Origin: Punica granatum
Taxonomy: Eukaryota > Streptophyta > Magnoliopsida > Myrtales > Lythraceae
Direction of reading: 5' to 3'
DNA length: 64,000 nt
NCBI RefSeq assembly: GCF_007655135.1
Contig: NC_045128.1
Coordinates: forward strand, 33,264,811 to 33,328,810
A model generated the notes under the pieces. It ran no database searches and was not told the DNA's origin. It worked only from the letters and a program-made list of their open reading frames with translations. Both the position numbers and the translations under genes were made by a program. Positions 59,919-64,000 of this stretch are shown here, piece after piece. Position 1 is the first letter of the stretch, and every line of letters begins with the position of its first letter.

Positions 59919-62900
59919 TAATAATTGGAAAATGACAGTGGTAGTCTGCTCTATATTATAAGTCAATGAAAGAGGGTAGAAAAGTAAAAAATAATATATG
60001 ATAAAATTCAGAGAAGTCAAAAACGACAATGCGAAATTCGATGAAATATTTCAGTCATTTTATATTATATATAGATTCTGACCACCTAAGAGGGTCTAGT
60101 GTGGTGATAATTGCTATCTATCCAAAACCCAATAGGTTTTGAGCAATGTTTTTATTAAGAATGATTTCTAGATCTCTATTTATCATTTAGCTATTTCTTA
60201 TTGAGCTTATGGCTGTCTCTTGGAACCGTAGCAAAGAGAAAGAATCAAAGTTGTAATTAATGGAGGTTGGTGAGGTAATTGAGCTATTTCAGAGGCCATT
60301 CTGTGCATCCTTTATTCCTTCCTCCTATGATTCCATTTTCCTATTCTTTGGAAAAAAAGAAAAAAAAAATCCTTTTTCCTGCTTAAAACGTGGAAGAAGT
60401 TAGGGATAGTCAATGATCCATTTATGTTCTTCCCCGCTGCATTACCCTTATTAAATGCCTCTCTTCATCGAGAAGGTCTGATGTTGAACAATAGTAACAC
60501 GTAAAATTATGTCACAAGACACATAAAAAAATACTATTTTTACTAAAAATAAATTACTTTTGTTAACAATAGATTTTTTTTATTTTTATTTACATACTAT
60601 AAACCAAAATAACAAACCCTTATTGACTTGTAATATTATCATATGGTACCACCGTTGCATACAAAACGTTTTCCTCTTGATCTCTCCTTGTTATCTTTTT
60701 CCCACTTCGAGGTAAAATTTGTTTACTGTACTGTTTCAATGATTAAAAAAGGATAATAGAAGCCCTCCCATCTTAAAATTGAATGAAATCATAAGTTAAT
60801 TTTCACTTGATGCTCGAGGGAAGATATCCTAATATATTTTCGAATCAAAATAGCACTTATAGAGGAGTAATGGCCTAAAAGTGATTATGAAAAGTAAACT
60901 ACGGATGGACTTGATTTATATTATTGTGATTGGAGATCATATGGAGGCGTATAAAATATCATTTTTGGCACGGAATAATAAATTTGAGTCAGTACAAACA
61001 CTAGGATGGTAAAATTCTCGTAAAATAATGAAGTTATCGTATTTTCGATGTAACTGATGAGGCAAACGATTGGAAAAAATTGCGTTTACATGGGTAGACT
61101 TTCTCTTCCAGGGAAAGCACGTGAGAAGAAAGCAAGCAGCTGAAATCTTCTGCCGTCCTTCCACCGAACGTGGACTCCAAGTAATGATGGTAGGCCTATT
61201 TTTTTTCACTCCTTAGTTAAAACTAGCAGGTGAAGTTCACGCGCCGTGGACGTGAGACCCATCGGAGAGTCCATGGTGGACGTCACCGGAGTCAATCTTG
61301 CTGACGGCACCTCCCAGGATCCGGCGGAGGCCTCTCCTTCCCCCACTCGCAGCTCCCACCACGCGCTTCCCACACTCAATTGATTCCCCACGTAACAAGT
61401 TCTCAGGTCTGGTCCCAAGGAGACCCATAGCTCAAGCACCTAATTTTCCATAATCCATAAACATAGTATAATTGACTCTACTTTGTATTAAATATGGTTA
61501 TAATTAGTATGATTAAAATGGTCAATTTATAATTACATAACAATGAAATATTAATTGGATATTATTATTATTTAAGTTATTATTATATAAATAATATTGA
61601 AAAAGCGATTAATTGATCGTATATAGGACTAAACCATAAAACACTAGCATGTGAAAGAAATTTAAAATATGAAATTGCGTATAAAAATGCATAAATCAAA
61701 TTTATAAGAGAAATTTCAAAAAAAATATTGAATAAGTTAATTAATACAACTTTATCGGAGGTTATTATTTAAAGATTATTGTGTGAAATTTTAATTTTTT
61801 TATACCTTTATGATTCTTAAACATATATTTTTAAAAAAATATAAATAATTGATTAATTTTTCATATAAAAATTTCTCAAAAAATAATAACAAATCACTAA
61901 TTCTATAAATTTATGGTCATATAACTAAAATTGACTCCTATATTAATAAATGATTTATCATTAGCGAACAAAATCTTTTAGAAAAATAAGAGAGCTGATT
62001 TAATCATATGAGTGAAACTGTTATTATTATTTATGAATTCACAACAAAATATCTAAAATAGTATTTTCAAAAAAATAAATTAAATATCCAATGCAATTTA
62101 AATAAGATAAATGGTAGCAAGTTGTCATTAAACTATTAAAATGAGTGTTGAATATATTAAAATTAATATTTAAGAATTTTTCGTCAAAGTTAACAATTCT
62201 AATAAAATGAATATAATTACCATTAAAAATAAACTCGTGCAATTAGGGTTAGAAATATCAATTTGTTTTATTTATCAATTAATTTTCTTATTCTTATAAA
62301 ATTTGAAAAATAAATGCCGAAAAACGATATGTTTTGCTTTAGCCACTGTCCTTATTTTTTTTCAATTAAGGTCGAAGATAGGATATAATTTGAGAATATT
62401 TTTATAATTATAAAATATATTTAATTTTAGTATTCATATATCCATTTATCTATATATATAGTAATGTACATATGAGGAAGCTCCACGAACTAATATAATT
62501 TAGAAAATTATATATCTATGTAGATTTTATAGTTATAGATATATATGTGTGTGTGTTAATTAAAAGTTGGTATATATAAATGATAAATGTGTAATTTCAT
62601 AAATATTTAAAATTCAAATTTAAATTGTTCAAATTATCAATGGGATATTTAATTAATTAATTAAATGACTTAAAATCAAGTTTTTTATTTAAAAAACTAA
62701 ATAAATCACGCAACTTTAAAATACAAAGATAGGACACTAAAAGAAACAATTAATTTTTATTTATGTCATTTTTAAAAAAGATAAAGATTATCATGAGCCA
62801 CTAATCTAATGGAATTAAGGTTATTTGAAAAATTAAAATTTATCACAAATTCTATAAGCTTATGATTCATTAAAAAAAACTAACATTTGAAAATTAGAAT

Positions 62901-63540
62901 CTCACAAAACAATGTTTTTTAGAGCAAAATAAATTTGTGACTTAGTAAAAATATGAACTGAATTTCCATGATAAGACAATATATTGATCATTAATCGATA
63001 TATAATTCATATAGCATAAGAAAGTTAGTTACAAAATTTGTATTTAATCATTTATATTTAGTCTAATATTATTGAAGATTATTGTTTTGAGTTTTAAATT
63101 AATCATTTATTTTTACTAATACGAAAAGTTTATAGTTAAAAATCTAAATAGTTCTCATAAAAATATTAACAGGTATACGATAATGAATATGTTCAACGCA
63201 CGTGATAGAATACTAGTTTTTTTTAGTAAATTTTCACCCAAGACTATTTTAGTTACACCAAAAATTCACCAAACCTGTAAAATAAAATTTCTATTCACGT
63301 GCATACTGATTCCCCATCTCTCCATTTCAATATATCATTTGGACAAACAGATTTATATCGACTCGTGTATTCAATCGGGAAACTCAGTAAATTAAATAGA
63401 TTGACGGTTTCCGTTCGGGCAGCCGAGGCTAGTAACAGCGCGTGGGAGTGTTTTTTTTTTTTTTGGGTCTCACCTGAGACCATGAGCGCTGACTTTTTCC
63501 ACTGACACCAAAATCCGTTTCAGATGCTTTCTTCCACCCT
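59919..63540. other. AT-rich intergenic sequence
   Basis: Strongly AT-rich, especially 61450-63180. A GC-rich island at about 61230-61440 has open frames on both strands without recognisable domains. No gene supported. Confidence 0.55.
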
Positions 63541-63557
63541 CTCCTTTCCCCGCCCAT

Positions 63558-63564
63558 TATAAAT
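63558..63564 (+). promoter_or_regulatory. TATA box of the IDA-like peptide gene
   Basis: TATAAAT in a GC/CT-rich setting, about 97 bp before the ATG at 63655, followed by a CT-rich probable leader. Confidence 0.6.
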
Positions 63565-63654
63565 TCTCTCTTCCTCCCGTCTCAACTCTCAACGCAGAAA
63601 ACCATATAACCCTTCTACACGGACATATCCCTTTCCTGGCTTCCTCCCTCTCTA

Positions 63655-64000
63655 ATGGCGTTCCCGCATAAGCTCGTAGCCCCGTCCCTTGTATTCCTCC
63701 TCTTCGTCGCATCATCGGAATCATCACGCTTGCTGCTCAAAGACTGCAGCCGGCACAGCCGCATGGCACGGGCCAAACCTGCCCTCAACCTCGCCCTCCC
63801 TGGAGATAGTAATGTCATCGCCTTCCCCAGTGCCAAGCCTCGGCCGTCCCCCGAGGGAGATCGTCCCAAGCACGCCTTTCCTTCATTCGGCAGGAAATCC
63901 GGCGCCGGAGCTGCGGCATCATCCTCCGGGAGATCGTTTCGGCAGATGTTCCTGAATGCACTCCCGAAGGGCCCAGTCACGCCTTCCGGGCCCAGCAAAG
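63655..64000 (+). CDS. IDA-like (IDL6/IDL7-type) signalling-peptide precursor, partial at 3' end
   Basis: 115 codons from ATG to the window edge without a stop. Residues about 1-22 (MAFPHKLVAPSLVFLLFVAS) form a signal peptide with a hydrophobic core. A basic, Pro/Ser/Gly-rich variable region follows, then FRQMFLNALPKG and PVTPSGPSK at the edge. This matches the C-terminal EPIP/core pattern of IDA/IDL peptides (LPKG, P.PPSGPSK), whose processed peptide binds HAE/HSL receptor kinases. The last residues of the core and the stop are outside the window. The PSGPS core also resembles the related PIP group. The match of position to Arabidopsis IDL6 (At5g05300), near the HMG-box and PRX52 genes, favours IDL6/7. 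Confidence 0.75.
   Translation, partial: MAFPHKLVAPSLVFLLFVASSESSRLLLKDCSRHSRMARAKPALNLALPGDSNVIAFPSAKPRPSPEGDRPKHAFPSFGRKSGAGAAASSSGRSFRQMFLNALPKGPVTPSGPSK

Noticed and set aside
1..64000. CRISPR arrays, rRNA or tRNA genes
   Set aside because: No regularly spaced repeats, no rRNA-like blocks and no cloverleaf I could recognise by eye; short tRNA-like words are retrotransposon primer sites.

Overview
This is nuclear DNA of a flowering plant, almost certainly a eudicot. The reasons are GT-AG spliced genes with compact exons, chloroplast-targeted enzymes, plant-only families (LOB-domain, WEB, HAK/KUP, class III peroxidase, IDA-like peptide) and plant-type LTR retrotransposons and MITEs. I cannot name the species. 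No CRISPR array, rRNA or tRNA gene was seen.

Layout. 1-342: last exon of a class III peroxidase (+). 5104-6704: LBD15-type LOB-domain factor (-), with a 14-nt first coding exon. 6.7-13.0 kb: AT-rich gene-poor stretch with microsatellites. 13008-13871: intronless Ser-rich DUF688-like protein (-). 15686-18104: WEB-family coiled-coil protein (+), divergent from it. 19091-20477: seven-exon HMG-box protein (+). 20.5-27.5 kb: transposon-rich block with MITEs, a degenerate LTR element and a tandem miniature Ty3/gypsy-type LTR array. 27.6-30512: HAD-superfamily protein (+) with degenerate catalytic motifs. 31282-35986: chloroplast uroporphyrinogen decarboxylase (+). 36765-41740: ETG1/MCM-binding protein (-), 14 exons, with two E2F sites in its promoter. 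42374-46429: KUP2-type potassium transporter (-), 9 coding exons. 50184-58228: nearly complete Ty1/copia element (-) with a 5-bp target duplication and almost identical LTRs. 58.6-59.9 kb: long-TIR DNA element. 63655-64000: start of an IDA-like (IDL6/7-type) signalling-peptide precursor (+), cut by the window end.

The genes are not an operon, but their order is informative. From memory of Arabidopsis locus numbers, LBD15, the WEB protein, HEME2, KUP2 and ETG1 lie close together at At2g40470-At2g40550. PRX52, the HMG-box gene and IDL6 lie together at At5g05300-At5g05340, and the HAD gene and IDL7 lie near At3g10930-At3g10970. The window therefore looks like an unfractionated ancestral block whose genes were split between duplicated Arabidopsis segments.

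I found no wholly new biological system. The most notable signals are the tandem LTR-internal-LTR-internal-LTR array that keeps a PBS, a polypurine tract and an integrase C-terminal frame in 299 bp; the probable pseudo-phosphatase; a GC-AG intron in the uroporphyrinogen decarboxylase gene; E2F-type sites in front of both ETG1 and the HMG-box gene; and a young copia insertion inside an older tandem repeat.
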